In this document: one piece after another, positions 13,191 to 25,689 of the stretch
Position numbering within the stretch: the first letter of the stretch is position 1
How the letters are laid out: every line of letters begins with the position of its first letter
Assembly: GCF_000004075.3 (NCBI RefSeq)
Contig: NC_026655.2
Location: 20,817,489 to 20,881,488 of the forward strand
Source of the DNA: Cucumis sativus
Taxonomy: Eukaryota; Streptophyta; Magnoliopsida; Cucurbitales; Cucurbitaceae
DNA length: 64,000 bases
Reading direction: 5' to 3'
Translations under genes and position numbers: made by a program
The notes under the pieces: generated by a model
The model's input: only the letters and a program-made list of their open reading frames with translations
Told to the model about the DNA's origin: nothing
The model's database searches: none

Positions 13191-16100
13191 TTTTTGTAAA
13201 TATTTTAGTTAATTTGATATATTTGAAAATACATTTCAAACCCACTTTTAATTTTCATATATGAAAGGTAGAAAAATATCAAATATAAATAAAGTCTCAC
13301 TGATTAAAATGAATGCAAAGTATAAATTTAACCATCTGTTACACAAATTAGGTGTAGGAGCATCTAAAATAACTTAGATTTAACATAATGGGTCCTAAGT
13401 TATGATCTTGATTTTAACCTAATTTTTTAAACCTAGTCTAAATTCACACACCTACACAATTTATGATTATGAAAAATGTTATTAAGGTATAGAATTGAAT
13501 GTATTATTTTGTCATTTTAAGTTATATTTTTAAGGTTCATCTTCCAAAACTTTCATTGATAATATTAGTAAATTCAACGTTACAAGAAACATATAATTAG
13601 GTAATTTTTGACATATGGTCTATTGGGTTATGGTTTTTCATGCACAACATACATCAAAGCCTTTACTGATTCATTGTATGAAAACAAAAAGTGTACTTTA
13701 GGTTCATTGAGACTCTTAACTAAGAATATTTCTTATTCATCTCTAAAGTTAATTCACAAAGTTGGAGGGATCTAGTAGATTTTGAAATATTGTGTGAAAG
13801 TAATATGATTTTTTGTTTTCTTTTTTGATAAAAATTTTACATTAATAAATTTGCTAATAATAACATGTTTGGAGAAAATTAACATGCAATCCAAATTCAT
13901 TAAACGTGTCCTCTAGCGAATTTGCTAACATATGAATGTTGGAAAATTTGAACTACACAAATCTTTGATCGTTACTATATGTGTATACTGTGTTGTGTGA
14001 AAGATCTACTATTTTGAAAAAATATGGTACAACCTCAATGCTAAATCTTTGTAAGTTGATTGCTATGCAAGGTTAAACACAACACTCTATCTTTAACGTT
14101 TACAGGTTAGAGAAGGCTTGGAATTATAAGCAAAATCCAATCTAAAACAATGATTTTGAATCGTAGGGGTGGAGAAAAGGAAAAATAGCTTTTCTGTGTA
14201 TTATGTATTTTCCAAAACCATATAGTAGTGTACATGTTGAAGATGCAATGTAAATGAAACAACGATTTGATAAAGAAAGTGATTTACACGCACCTCTTGA
14301 AATTTCAATAATTGTGGCTGAGACAATCCACGAACATGTTTACTCATGTTTTTTCCTTGATTCCACAATGTAACACACACTATTAAAAAAAGTTTAGGTC
14401 ACCATGAAACTCTAGAAAAAGGCTGTTAATTTTGTTCATAGAAGAAAATCACATCTTCGTAATTACATTCATTGCTTTATAAAGTTTGTTAGAGACAAAC
14501 TACCTAAAAAAATTGAAGCTATAGGAAGACTTCACATCGGGAATTTGTACCAAAACCAAACTTCATGAAGTTTGTTAGAAACAAACCGCTCCAAAACTAA
14601 GCTATGAGTACTTCACAATTATCCATCACAAACTCAATACTAAGACCATCTAGAGCCTATTGAGGCCCATGAATACATAGGACTCTAGAATTACATTTTT
14701 TTTTGTTACGTCTTTCGAGAGAGGATTCGCTAAGTTCCACCCAAACCTCGCACACTTAAGGTAGGTATAGAGCAATAATTAAAGCTCTAATATATAGTAG
14801 CTATATTTTAGTTATAGGAGAATAATTATCAAACTAGTAAATACTTTGTTTTGTGTTTATCCAACAACTACTAATTTAGCCTTGAATCTTTTTATTGAAC
14901 AGTTACATTTTATTTTCTTTTTACTTAACTATAGGTTTCTTGCATGTGAAATATGCATGCTACTTTGGCTAAGCACCTTTAAACTCTCAGGTAGTTGAGG
15001 TGTGGTGAAGATAACCTTGTAGTTTCATGCACAATAACTATATGTCCAGATTAATTAATAAAACACCAAGTTTCTATATAAGGAAGATACATATAGAATA
15101 TCATTCAATGATAAAGTTTTTCTAAAAAGAAAATTTTCCATTTTTCAAGTACTCCTACAATAATGAAGTTATTTATGAACACACATTTTTGGTTGACATA
15201 ATGTCTTGGAAGCTATGAGAGAGTTCTCAATTTGAGTAAATTAGGGTCTCAAAGCTCCAACGTCAAGATCCAATCATATTTGTTTTCCACTGGGTTAAGT
15301 CTCTAATCACGATAACAAAATACTATTTTTCTTAACAAAATTGGCTTGTAAGGTATATCATTGAATATGATCTCCCTTTCTTGATCTTTTGGTTGCACTT
15401 GATAGGTTTTGTGACTTTGTTTTTCACGACATTTCAACTTGGTTTATCTTTTCACATTTGCTTACCTTTAATTACCTTTTCCCTTTCCCTTTTCCATTTG
15501 TTTACCTTTAATTACATTGGTTTAGACATATGATTAATGATTAATTCATTCGATGTGTCATATGATTCTTTCACTATTTCAAATGATGTGGTAGTCATTT
15601 TAGGAGGAAGAAAATTCTCAAATAACACATATGTTTGAACAATCTAAAACATCTTCATTCCTTTTGGTCAATCATTTGGTGCGAGATTCTCATATTCATG
15701 AACTTGGTCCATAAGCAACTTTTCATCCATCATCTAGAATTGTAGCAGATTGTCGATAAAATATATTTTTTCCAAACATCCATCGTCACCCCTTTATCTG
15801 GATTCTAGAGTATCTAAAATCATCTATGTTGATATATATGGATCACAACAAAATCAAAATGTGGTTAAATAGATTTGGACCAACCATATTAAAGCACTCA
15901 TTGGAGATTTTATACATGATTATTTTTTAGTTTTTTCTTAAGTTCTCACCTATTTTTCAACTTATTGTTGCCATAATGGTTCTGTTTTTCCCAACAAAGG
16001 AGAATACAACTAATCATCATTTAAATGGTTTTGCATCTTCTACAAGGTTTTCTAGGACCTAAAAAATATATCTTTCCTATATTTTGTTTTGCCTTTTGGA

Positions 16101-16885
16101 GTAGCCTAGCTTTTGGTTGTTAAGTTTGTGTAGAGTTGTTTGGTTGAATTATATTTATTTATTTATTTACAAATAAATTAGTTAAGTGAAACAAATGTTT
16201 AATGATTTAAACATTTTTCATTAGACATATATATATATATAATTCAACTAGCTGGCCAAGAAAAATGGTACCTATTAATTTAGAAAGGAAAGTGCATTGC
16301 AAAGCAAAATTGACCAAACAAAAACACATGGTCTACACATAAATTGACTAATGACTTTAACCAAAGATATTTCACATTAAATGGGTCAAAGTTTGAAAAG
16401 CAAAAAGAAAGCTATAGGGATGGGGAGGATATATACGTACATAATATAGATTATTTGAAAACTAAAAGGTATGCATTTAATGCATTATTGAAGATTCTCA
16501 CCTACATTTAAAAGCATGGGAGAAGCTGTTTGGTGTGGGTAGGTTTTCTGATCGCAAACAAAGAATCAAATCTTTAATTACCTTTATATCATTTTTTCTT
16601 TGTTTATTTATTGCGTTATTGATAGGGATCTCTATAGTTTTAATCAAAAAAAAAAAAAATTGATTGCAATTAAGTAGAATTCATAGAAAAGATTATTTAT
16701 ATTAATTCATTATGCTATTTTCTTACTCCTCATTTTTCAAATATAAAAATCTAACAAATATTAAAAAAAACTCATAGATAATAATATCCTCAATTTTAGA
16801 AGTTAAAATGATTTGAAACAAATAGGAAGGTTAAATATTTGAAATATGATATAGACAAAATTAGTGAAACAAACCCTCTACACTT

Positions 16886-16930
16886 GGCCCATGGCCCATG
16901 ATCCATGACCCAATGTCCATTAAGGCCCAT
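16886..16930. promoter_or_regulatory. Cluster of GGCCCAT (site II-like) motifs
   Basis: GGCCCAT occurs three times in 45 bp: 16886-16892, 16893-16899 (immediately adjacent) and 16924-16930. Its complement ATGGGCC is the site II type element common in promoters of plant housekeeping genes. No gene was found within 2 kb, so the function is open; it could equally be part of a repeat. Confidence 0.3.
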
Positions 16931-17249
16931 GGAGAGGAAAACGTGTCCTTGGTTGCCATTCCCTATGGGAATGGTTGTGTTAAAGGTAGAATACTAATCA
17001 CAACTAATACATACATTCATACTCTTACTTCCATCTAAATACTAATTTGACGTTTGTGAAAATTTTAAGTACTACGATAAAATAAAAAATAATTCATATT
17101 ACCTTCCTTTAATGTTTGTGACCTGAGAAACCTTTAAGAATTATGTGGAGTTGGTGCCATAATTATTTAATGACGTGTTAAATAATCAATTGGAGGTAAC
17201 ATGTACTGTTGTAGCACTAGAAAATTTACCTTTAACTTTATAGGGATTG

Positions 17250-17990
17250 AGATAAATTTGCTGTCACATTCTTGGATCAACTTTAGTCTTCAACTAGTAA
17301 TAAAAGTATTTAAACTCACTATTCACACGAGATTAAATGTAATTCGTAGAATTGAACTTTGATATATTGATGAATATTGTGAATACAATCTATAGTATTT
17401 ACTACTTTGATGTTTTCTCTCGAATACAGTTAAAAACTTAGAATTTCTTGATCTTCGGTATTTAAGATGTTGTAGTTTCAAGTTGATTTGAACTTCAATC
17501 TTTTAGAATTCAAGAAAAGTTCAATCTTTCAAGTCTTCAATTTTTCATAAGTTATTGATCTCGAGGTTGATACGAACTTGCACGTCTTAAGAGCTTGTAG
17601 TTGCACGTCTTAAGAGCTTGTAGAAGTTTAAATCTTCAATTTTTCAGAGCATTAGTGCTTCATAGCTTCAATTCTTCCTTCAACCAAAAACCCTCTCAAA
17701 TGAACGGTAAAAGTCTCTATTTATAGAGAAATTTCATGGACTTTAAGTGAGCTTGTGCCTATTTGTTTAGTGGGTTTAAGGCTTGAGCCCATTTGTTTGT
17801 TGGACTTGGATTTATTTTTTTAGTGGGCTCGGGCCCCGATTCCTTGTTTGACCTGATTTTCCATCCGGCGCTTGAATTAGGTTGGTATGGGAAAACTTGA
17901 CTACCCAAATCTAATTAAATTATAATCATCACAATTTTGGTATAATGACGTGAAATTTAAGTGACCAAAATTTATTGTCCAACACTCATC
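17250..17990. repeat. LTR-like dispersed repeat with an internal TATA palindrome
   Basis: This stretch has the layout of a plant LTR: a T/C-rich half with TTCAA- and CTTCAA-type blocks, then CTCTATTTATAGAG near 17717 (a palindromic TATA region), then a G/C-richer half with a repeated GCCCATTTGTTTG-like phrase. The copy at 53385-53995 has CTCTATGTATAGAG in the same relative place. It lacks coding capacity, and its termini were not resolved. Confidence 0.35.
17578..17623. repeat. Perfect 23-bp tandem duplication
   Basis: A 23-bp unit that starts TTGCACGTC and ends GCTTGTAG occurs twice without mismatch at 17578-17600 and 17601-17623. It lies inside the LTR-like repeat. The perfect match suggests recent local slippage or duplication. 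Confidence 0.9.
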
Positions 17991-19544
17991 TATATATTAT
18001 TTTCTTTTTCCTTATTTATTTTTCAACTTTTTTTCAATTAAATATGTTACAATATGACAATATTGAGAAACTGATCCATTAACCAACTATTTACACTTCA
18101 TATAATTTTAATAAATTTCTCTTTCCTCTTAATTATTCAACTTTCCCCCATTAGATATATTTATATATATATTTTAGTATCTTTAAATCCAAAATTAACC
18201 AAAACTAAAGTTTTCTCTAAAATTCGAATTGAAATAATCAACTGCCACCATCAAATTAATCTTTTTAAAACCAACGTAACACTCCATTAATTCAAGTTAA
18301 GTGAGTAGAAATTACCTAAACTTTGAAATATATATTATAGTTAGTTTACAATTATTTAACATAATTTGAAATTATATAACATATCTATTTTTAATAATTT
18401 GAATTTTTTTCTAACAATCAATCCAATTTTATTATTTTCTCACCAAAATAATATAAATTTAATTTAACATTTTTTCTATCAAATAAGTATTAGTTTAGAT
18501 TTAAATTTGAATATCTTTCTAAAATGTAAAAGCAACTACAACCTAACAAAAAGAGAGTGAAATACATATATTTATAAAATCAAAATAAAGAAAGAACAAT
18601 AGTTTTACATATATGAAAGTAGGAATAAAAAACGATGTCAAATAGATGTTTTACGAGGACATTCAAAATTCTCGAAACACTCTCCATAAAGGCAACTTAA
18701 AATGCATATAAATCTTTAGATGTTTGAAAACCTCATGTTACCCCGAAACAAAGATCTAGATGTGTCCACTTTACAAAAATATAATCTTGGATTCTCCAAC
18801 CCGTCAATTTGATAACTAGTTTCAATATAATTAACGAAAATACAAATACTTTCATTCAAAATAAATATTAGTCTTTGATAAAAAATTTTGGAGATCGATT
18901 TGGACGAAAAGACTATCACGTACATCTAAGTTTAAGTTTTTATAATAGGAATAACTTGCTCCCTTCAAAATTTCATGAAGCAAAAAATGCCAACAATATT
19001 GTTGTCCACTACTTTATGTTAAAAAGTTGAATTTTTATTATTATAAACTTATAGTTTAAAGCAATTAAATTAAAATTGGGAGATTCTATCAAACTATATA
19101 ATGAATAATTAAAATTTAATTTTATGTGAAATTGACAGATACCTTCTTATGTTCCCATCTTATGTTCCCATAATAGTAATAATAACTTTCTTACAATTAT
19201 AATGACCAAAATTTTGTAATTTAAGCAATTACTAAAAATTAAAACAATGTTGCATCAGATTAGGTAATTAGATCAGAGGGTGTAATTGATGATATGGGTC
19301 TATATGAGAATTTTAACAAAGTTTGCAATATTGGGAAACAACTTCTTTTTCTTTGCTTTCCTTTCTTCTTTCCCATTTTGAGCTATCTCTCACCCATTCT
19401 TTGATGTTTCTAAACTTCATTTGAATCAAACCTCATTGTTCTTCACTCTCTCTCTTTCTCTCTTCACCTTCAAAAACTCTTTCAAAATTATATCCAAACA
19501 AGAAAAAGAGTACACAACACACAACACCCTATTGATCATCAGCC

Positions 19545-22426
19545 ATGGATGCCCACAATGAAAATATGGTAAAAACATACTGCTTCTCATCCCTCTCTTT
19601 CCCTCTAGATATCTCCACACTTCATTTTTCTTTTGTAATTCTATGTTAATTTTTGTCTTCTATTGGATGATTGTAACCATTAAGGAGTGCTTGAGGGCAC
19701 CTATATATGATGTGAAATATAATAGTGAGGCCTAAGGAGTTGTGAACTTTTGAATTCATAGTATAAGAAGATATAAAATTGATGTTTTTAACCATGTGAG
19801 ACCGATGTTTTGATTTGGGGTTTAGGGTTGATGGTTATTTACATAGATTTTTGTACAAATTACCTAAAGTTTATGCTAAAGAATGTCATTTGACTAATTG
19901 ACACAAGTTTTGAAAACTAGAAAGAGTAACATTTTACAAATGCGGTCAAAGTTTTCAAAGTGGAAGGCAAGAAGGGAGAGTGTGAAGGAGGAGTATTGAA
20001 GAAAAGAAAAGGCTATACATTCCATATTTTCAAAATCTGGATCAAACAACATTTTTTACACATGAAAGTTAGATAATCCATAATCCATACAAAAAAAAGT
20101 ACTGTTAGTTGAAAAGTAATTGAGTAGAGGAACGTTATTTGATATTGTCCTTTCAAGGTTCATATTGAATAATTATATATATATACACATTTGTAGGAAG
20201 AAAAGTGTGATGTGTGTGGTGATATTGGGTATAATGAAGTAATTTTCACTTGCTCTAACTGCAAAATAGCTCGTGAGCACATGTAAGTTTTTATCTTCTT
20301 TTCTTCTATATATCAACGCTTTTGTTTTGTTTTTTGTTTCTATATATATGTAACACTTGAATTTGACGTTAAATTTACAAAGTAAAAACACGTTTTTGGT
20401 TTTTAATTTAATTTTTGTTTTTGAAATTTGGCTAAAATATTCCATTCTTTTACTTTAAAAAACTAAAAAATTGTGTACAAAATTAAGAAAAACTCTACTC
20501 AACTCTTTAAAAGAAAACTATAAAAACAAAAGTCAAATGGTAATGAAAGGGATGTTAGTTTTAGTCTTAGTTTGATTATTACTTAAATTTTGTTTCCATT
20601 GCTTACTTTTGTGATGTTTTGGTGTATTTTTCTGTAGCAGTTATTGTATGAGTGTTCATAACTTCGAGAAACTCCCAGAAAGTTGGGTTTGTGATTCATG
20701 TAAGGCCAAGTACATCAGAAACCTTGTTCATGAATCTTCAACAAATGTTGTTGCTTCCATTGTTGGACAACTTCAGCTTCAACAACCATCCACTAAATCT
20801 CAAGGTTCTTTTTCCCCCTAATGTATTCATGCTATCTAATATGGCATTTGAGCCTATGAAGGCAAACAGATGTTTGGTGTTAGAAAAAAAAGTTCAACGT
20901 CCCATTAAGAATATTGAACTGAAAAAGGCACTGTCTTAAGTAAAAGAATTGAATAGTCTTAGCCAAATTTCAAAGCATTATGATCGGCTAAAAGCAGAGA
21001 GAGTGTGAAGGTACTTTTGCCATTTTCATATATGATGAAAATTTAGAAGGAATTTCAAGCAAACAGTCAAAAACACTTTTTCAATGGTTGTCATATTATG
21101 AAAGTAACTTTTTAGTTTCAAAATATTCATATCCCTTCACTGATGTAGTACTCTCCTCCAGCTTTTTTGGCAATTAACAACACAGTTAGCAAATGCAATG
21201 CAGCTAAGAAGGTTCAACTTGGTTCAACCCTAATACAACAACAAAATTTGGTTGCCCAAGAACTTGCTCCATTACTCCATAAACAAGACGATCTTGGTGA
21301 GTGCCTCATTTCGATTTGGCCTCCCAGGTTCCATTAGTTAAAGTGTTAATATAATTATTTTTGGAGCAATAGATGATTCGCATGCGTATATATATATATA
21401 GTCTCAACCTAATGTGGTTAGCCATTTTGAGTTTCAACTTTTTCTTGACTTGCTTTAGACATAGCTACTCGTCGTACCTCTTTATTCGAGCGTGAGCAGA
21501 GGCGGGTTGCTAGAGCTGCTCGTCGAACTTCCTCTTCATCGAACCAACTTCCCAACATCAACCCATTTGTGTATCAAGGGTCTTATTCCTCCGAGGTTGA
21601 TGAGGTTGAGTATTTAAAAAGGACATTTGACATTTGGCGCGGGTTAGTAGAATTCCCCACGGAAGGGGAGTCAGGTTTTCAAGACCCAAGCCAAGGTTTT
21701 ATCTTGGGGTTGCATGACTTTCGACGAGTGAGTTCGATATCTATAACTTACATTTTGTTAGATGATATAATATTAAATTTGTCCTCATATCCATTTCAAA
21801 TTAAGCTCTTTGATCTACAAGAAACAGCGCTGGATTTGCACAATGATTAGTGTTTAAATTTTTTTGGTATAAACTGGTATATGTAAGATTTTTTTCTTTC
21901 TTTTTCTTTCTTCCCCTGTAACCAATTTTTTATGTAGTAGGCTTTCACACGTTTCTCCATCTCTTTTGGGAGAATGGGAGATGAGCTTAATCACCTTTAC
22001 CTCAATTACGTTCCTCGAGAAGAGCTAATGCGTGCCAACCGACGATTAGAAGAGGCTAAAGTCGAACTCGGATTATGTCAAGCTAGCTCTCAAGTCAAGA
22101 TTGACAAACTCAAGGCTCAACTAACTGAAGCAAAATCTGAGTTGTCTGATGCTAAGTGCTTGGCTGAGAAGTTTAGCAAGACAGAAGAGTTTGTGGTTAT
22201 GCAGAACAAAATAATGGAGTGTGGCGTAAATTGGTCGGTTCGACAAGCTTCGATAGAGCATCCAGGAATCGACTTCAGTTTCCTCCCAATTCGTTTTAAG
22301 GCTGCGTGCGATAATAACTTTGATGACACAAGATTAGAGCCTTGTTCACCAGCCAAAGAAGGAGATCAAGAACAGTTTCATGATTCTTTGGAAATGAATC
22401 GAGTTGATTCTGACATGAGCAGTTGA
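19545..22426 (+). CDS. PHD-finger protein with unknown C-terminal region, 387 aa, six exons
   Basis: Exons: 19545-19568, 20197-20282, 20641-20804, 21162-21296, 21459-21727 and 21941-22426. All junctions are GT-AG and phase-consistent. Residues 12-57 form a C4HC3 PHD finger: C12-x2-C15, C27-x2-C30, H36-x2-C39 and WVC54-x2-C57. PHD fingers usually read histone H3 tails, so a nuclear chromatin role is likely (inference). After a Gln-rich stretch, exon 5 has a basic patch (RRVARAARR), and exon 6 carries a strongly charged coiled coil starting near PREELMRANRRLEEAKVELG, then an acidic Ser-rich tail. I do not recognise the C-terminal two thirds; a transposon-derived origin is possible but unproven. 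Exon 1 codes for only eight residues, so the start is the least certain part. The intron after exon 3 contains a decayed coding-like stretch. Confidence 0.75.
20805..21012 (+). pseudogene. Possible decayed exon inside the PHD-gene intron
   Basis: Directly after the exon 3 donor, another frame reads charged, helix-like sequence (LEKKVQRPIKNIELKKALS), a stop codon at 20937-20939, then in the same frame VKELNSLSQISKHYDRLKAE and a second stop just before GTACTT. The composition resembles a coiled-coil exon with one in-frame stop. It could be a lost or alternative exon, or chance. Confidence 0.35.
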
Positions 22427-25160
22427 ACTCTCACTCTGGATATACGTTTTTTTGCATTTTGACTTCAGCTTGTTATGGACACATCAAAAAGTTTGAGGAA
22501 TCGAGTCATAATAGTTGGTGTCTTTCCGGTTCTTATATCTTACAATTAACTATACCCTTACTATTTCAAATCCCTCATTTGTTATAGATTTTGCTATCTT
22601 CTTATACCATCCCCTCTCTTTGATGAAGGTCATAAAATCCATGTTTTTACCATATATTTTGTTACTTTTCTTACGTAAAAGAGTCATTTAGTATGATATT
22701 TTGACACCTCAACGTAACATTAAATTACGTTGTTAACACTAACATTAGAAAAATGCACTATATAAACTAAACTCTCTAACCTTAGAGGTGCTTGATCTAT
22801 TCTTTAATTTGAATTATTCTATCTGAAAAATTATTCTTTCTTTAACTCGTGGATGTAACTCAGTGAATTACATAAATCTACATGTCGATTCTTAACCATT
22901 TTACGCTTTTCTATTTTAATTGTCAACTCTATTAGTTGATGATCTTAACAATTTTTTTTTTTAGAAATGCACTCACATCAACGTGTTCGACCCAATCACA
23001 TTGTGCCCTAGACCAAGTAAGAGTGCATTCCAGTCATTAAACTTTTGTTGGTTTTGTGGTATTCAGTCGTTTATCAGCTCGAAAATCGTTTGGAAGGATA
23101 AATTCAAGAAATAACAATCCAAATGTTGAAGACCAATAGTTTCTCTAAACAGATTCAATCCTTTGATTCATCCTTAGTCGCGAGAGGACATGTGTTTAGT
23201 GAGAATTCATCTAAAAAAATGGTCGAATCCCATAGAGCCATTTAATTAGCATGTAATATTTCTTTTCATTACTTAGGGTGGGTTTGGAGTGAGAAAATGT
23301 TACTTGTTTGGGGAAGAATTATGATAACCCTTCTTTTTTTCTCAATGTTTCCTTATTCTTTACTCATACTTTCTTATTCCTTAATCAATCATTCCTTATT
23401 CTTCCACGATTCATCTCAATCCTTTCTAACGTATAATTAATCAATTTAGGTTTAAATGTTATTTAATCCATTTCTTCTCATTTATAATTTTCATACTTGC
23501 GAGTTTTTTTAATTTTAATCTTTTTATTTAAAAAACACAATTTTTTTAAGTTATGAATTTGGTACAATTACATTAATTTAAAATTTTAATTTGATATTTT
23601 AGGATTTATTTATTTATCGATCATTGTAATGTATTGTATATATTACAACTCGTTGAGTTACTACGTTAATTTTATGGACAGGCTAACAGAGCCACCCCAT
23701 ATACAACCCCCACAATCTCACCACTCTCACCTAATGGATGTGCGAGTGTTAAGGATATAGGATGGAGGTATTGAAGGTGACGAGAAAGGGATCGGATGGA
23801 TTCATAATTCCCTCATAGAGAAACTTCTATAATTATTCCATCTTCAAGAAGCACAACAAATATGACCATATGCTACCAAAACAAACAAACAAATAAAACT
23901 AACTGCAATTCCATCTTTCAAGAAGCAAATGCCAAACAGCAAAAAGTAAATGATACACTTTCAATACTTGGGTTAAGAGCTAAATGAGAACAATCAACAT
24001 GGCTAATAAACTACATAATAAGGTAACAATACAATAAAATATGAAATATTAGGTAACAAGAATTGTTTTCCGTCGTATCAGCTCAATGGAAAACCCAAAA
24101 TGCAGAACACCAACCATTCAAAAAGTGGGTTTGGCCCAGATATAAAAAACAACATGGGCTTAAAAGCCCAACTTCCTCACACATACTGAATATGCAGATA
24201 AAAGCAGCTTCACATTAATTTAGAGGGAGGAAAAAAAAAGAAAAGAATTTAGTCCCAAGATAAGCCTTGTGAACTTGGTGTTGACACGAAGCAACTTGAC
24301 ATTTAATAAAGGATGTGCCTGTGAAGCCCCAAATGAGATACTAGCTCAAGCAGGGATCATGTGCTTATATTGAATTTGACCTTTCATAGAGAGAGAGAGA
24401 GAGATTCGAATACTAAGTAGATAGAAATGGAAGTAATGAGATGATAAGAAAAGCGTGAAAGTGGAAACAGACATTCAAGCACTAGAAAGGTTATGGATAT
24501 TGAGTTCATGAATTGCATGCGTTTGGCCCTCACCAATAATGGAACACCCGAGAAAAAAAAAACAAAAACAAAAAAACTATTACAGCAAAATGGACTTTTG
24601 CTGATCCTCCAAGCTAAGCAACACTTCATTAAAGTCCTTCCTATCATTTGGTTAATAAAAATTAGGGGGGGAAGTTGTGTATAAACCAGGCATTTGGTGT
24701 TGTGCATGTGAGTCAATGATGAGTAGCTTTAACTTCACTTTGATTCATAGAAAAGCTTATCCTTCAACAGAGGAGAAATTGAATAAATGAGATTGATTAA
24801 CTTATAATCAAAACAAAAAATATATATGATGGAACAACACATTATCTTATTCAAGGTGTTCAGCTGGATAGATGAAATATAATTCTATAGACCTGCACTC
24901 AAGTATAAGACATAATTGTATGTGTTAAGAGTGAGAGAGAAGGCTGGTGTCCTACAATTTTGGACTTGTCTAAGGGTGGATTAGAAACATACCTTCTCCA
25001 CCAAGCATGTCATTTTTTCTGACCTTGAGAGGGCAAAATGGTAAACTGACTTGAATAAAAGGGAGAGAAATGGCATTCTTATGATTGTGTCCTTCCCTTT
25101 TACAACCTCTTTTGTTTTTACTTGATCAACAAAATTCAAGTCCAAGCAACAGCCATTTCT
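22427..25160. other. Intergenic region between the PHD gene and the small membrane-protein gene
   Basis: No gene is supported here. The start is presumably the 3' UTR of the PHD gene. Near 24155-24170 there is an inverted pair TGGGCTT-AA-AAGCCCA, with GGCCCA at 24133-24138; these are site II-like motifs about 1.1 kb before the next ATG. A short GA repeat lies near 24391. Open frames on either strand are short and of chance type. Confidence 0.5.
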
Positions 25161-25168
25161 CAAGACAC

Positions 25169-25175
25169 TATAAAT
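25169..25175 (+). promoter_or_regulatory. TATA box of the small membrane-protein gene
   Basis: TATAAAT lies 104 bp upstream of the ATG at 25273, within a locally suitable context (ACACTATAAATG). The position suits a start of transcription near 25200. It was assigned by sequence and distance only. Confidence 0.6.
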
Positions 25176-25272
25176 GTATTCCAAAAGCATCACAAAAGGA
25201 ACTATAATCACAACTTTCCTCTCCTGCTTCTGCTTCTATTTCAAGGCTCTTGGTTGAGGCAAATCGACAAAC

Positions 25273-25689
25273 ATGACTCGAATGCTTACTTTCCTGTTCT
25301 GTCTCGCTTCCTTCACATTTCTTTCCATTGCCCAAGCTGACGGCAGAGCTCCTCATGGCTTGGTATATGAGAGCCCGGTGGCCTTTTCTCCAATGGCATA
25401 TGATTTCTTCCATCCAAGCACTCAGAATCCCAGTGGGAAAGACCCATGTGGTGATTCCAAATGTTCCCCCCTTCCCCTTGCGGCACAAGTGCAATCCACC
25501 CCTGCAAAAGAAAGCAAATACTCCACAACGATCCAGAACAGTAACCACCGCGTGGGGGCTGGGGGGATTCTGGGAATTGTGTTTGGCATCACATTTGCTG
25601 TGTTTTTGACAATGGGAGTGTACTATGTTCTACGTACACGCCAAGCCAATGCAAACCGAGCTATGTCTGCTGCACAACCTAGCGCTTGA
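25273..25689 (+). CDS. Small type I membrane protein of unknown function, 138 aa, intronless
   Basis: The protein has a clear signal peptide (residues 1-22, hydrophobic core LTFLFCLASFTFLSIAQA, likely cut before DGRAPHG). A 70-residue lumenal or extracellular segment follows, rich in Pro and Ser with two cysteines (C59, C64). One strong transmembrane helix lies at about 96-120 with a Gly-rich start (GAGGILGIVFG), then an 18-residue basic-to-Ser/Ala cytoplasmic tail. Type I topology at the plasma membrane or endomembranes is inferred. I do not recognise a named family; the architecture is typical of small uncharacterised plant membrane proteins. Met1 is preferred over Met4 because it is the first ATG after the TATA box. 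Overlapping open frames on the other strand are shadows of this gene. Confidence 0.82.
   Translation: MTRMLTFLFCLASFTFLSIAQADGRAPHGLVYESPVAFSPMAYDFFHPSTQNPSGKDPCGDSKCSPLPLAAQVQSTPAKESKYSTTIQNSNHRVGAGGILGIVFGITFAVFLTMGVYYVLRTRQANANRAMSAAQPSA

Larger units (their letters stand above)
12240..19544. other. Gene-poor intergenic region with dispersed repeats
   Basis: About 7 kb with no supportable gene. It contains one LTR-like repeat near 12570-13190 flanked by MITE-arm fragments, another LTR-like stretch at 17250-17990, a 23-bp tandem duplication at 17578, and a cluster of GGCCCAT motifs near 16886-16930. The stretch 14000-16150 is less AT-rich than average and may be an old transposon body, but I could not find a readable protein in it. 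The last 200 bp before 19545 are CT-rich, as in a plant 5' UTR. Confidence 0.5.

Noticed and set aside
20652..20939. A 95-codon plus-strand open frame starting in PHD exon 3.
   Set aside because: Its first half is the wrong frame of exon 3; the PHD frame contains the zinc ligands. Only its tail is kept, as a possible decayed exon.
25168..25548. Minus-strand 126-codon open frame opposite the small membrane-protein gene.
   Set aside because: It is the antisense shadow of the 25273-25689 gene, whose signal peptide and membrane helix make that strand the coding one.
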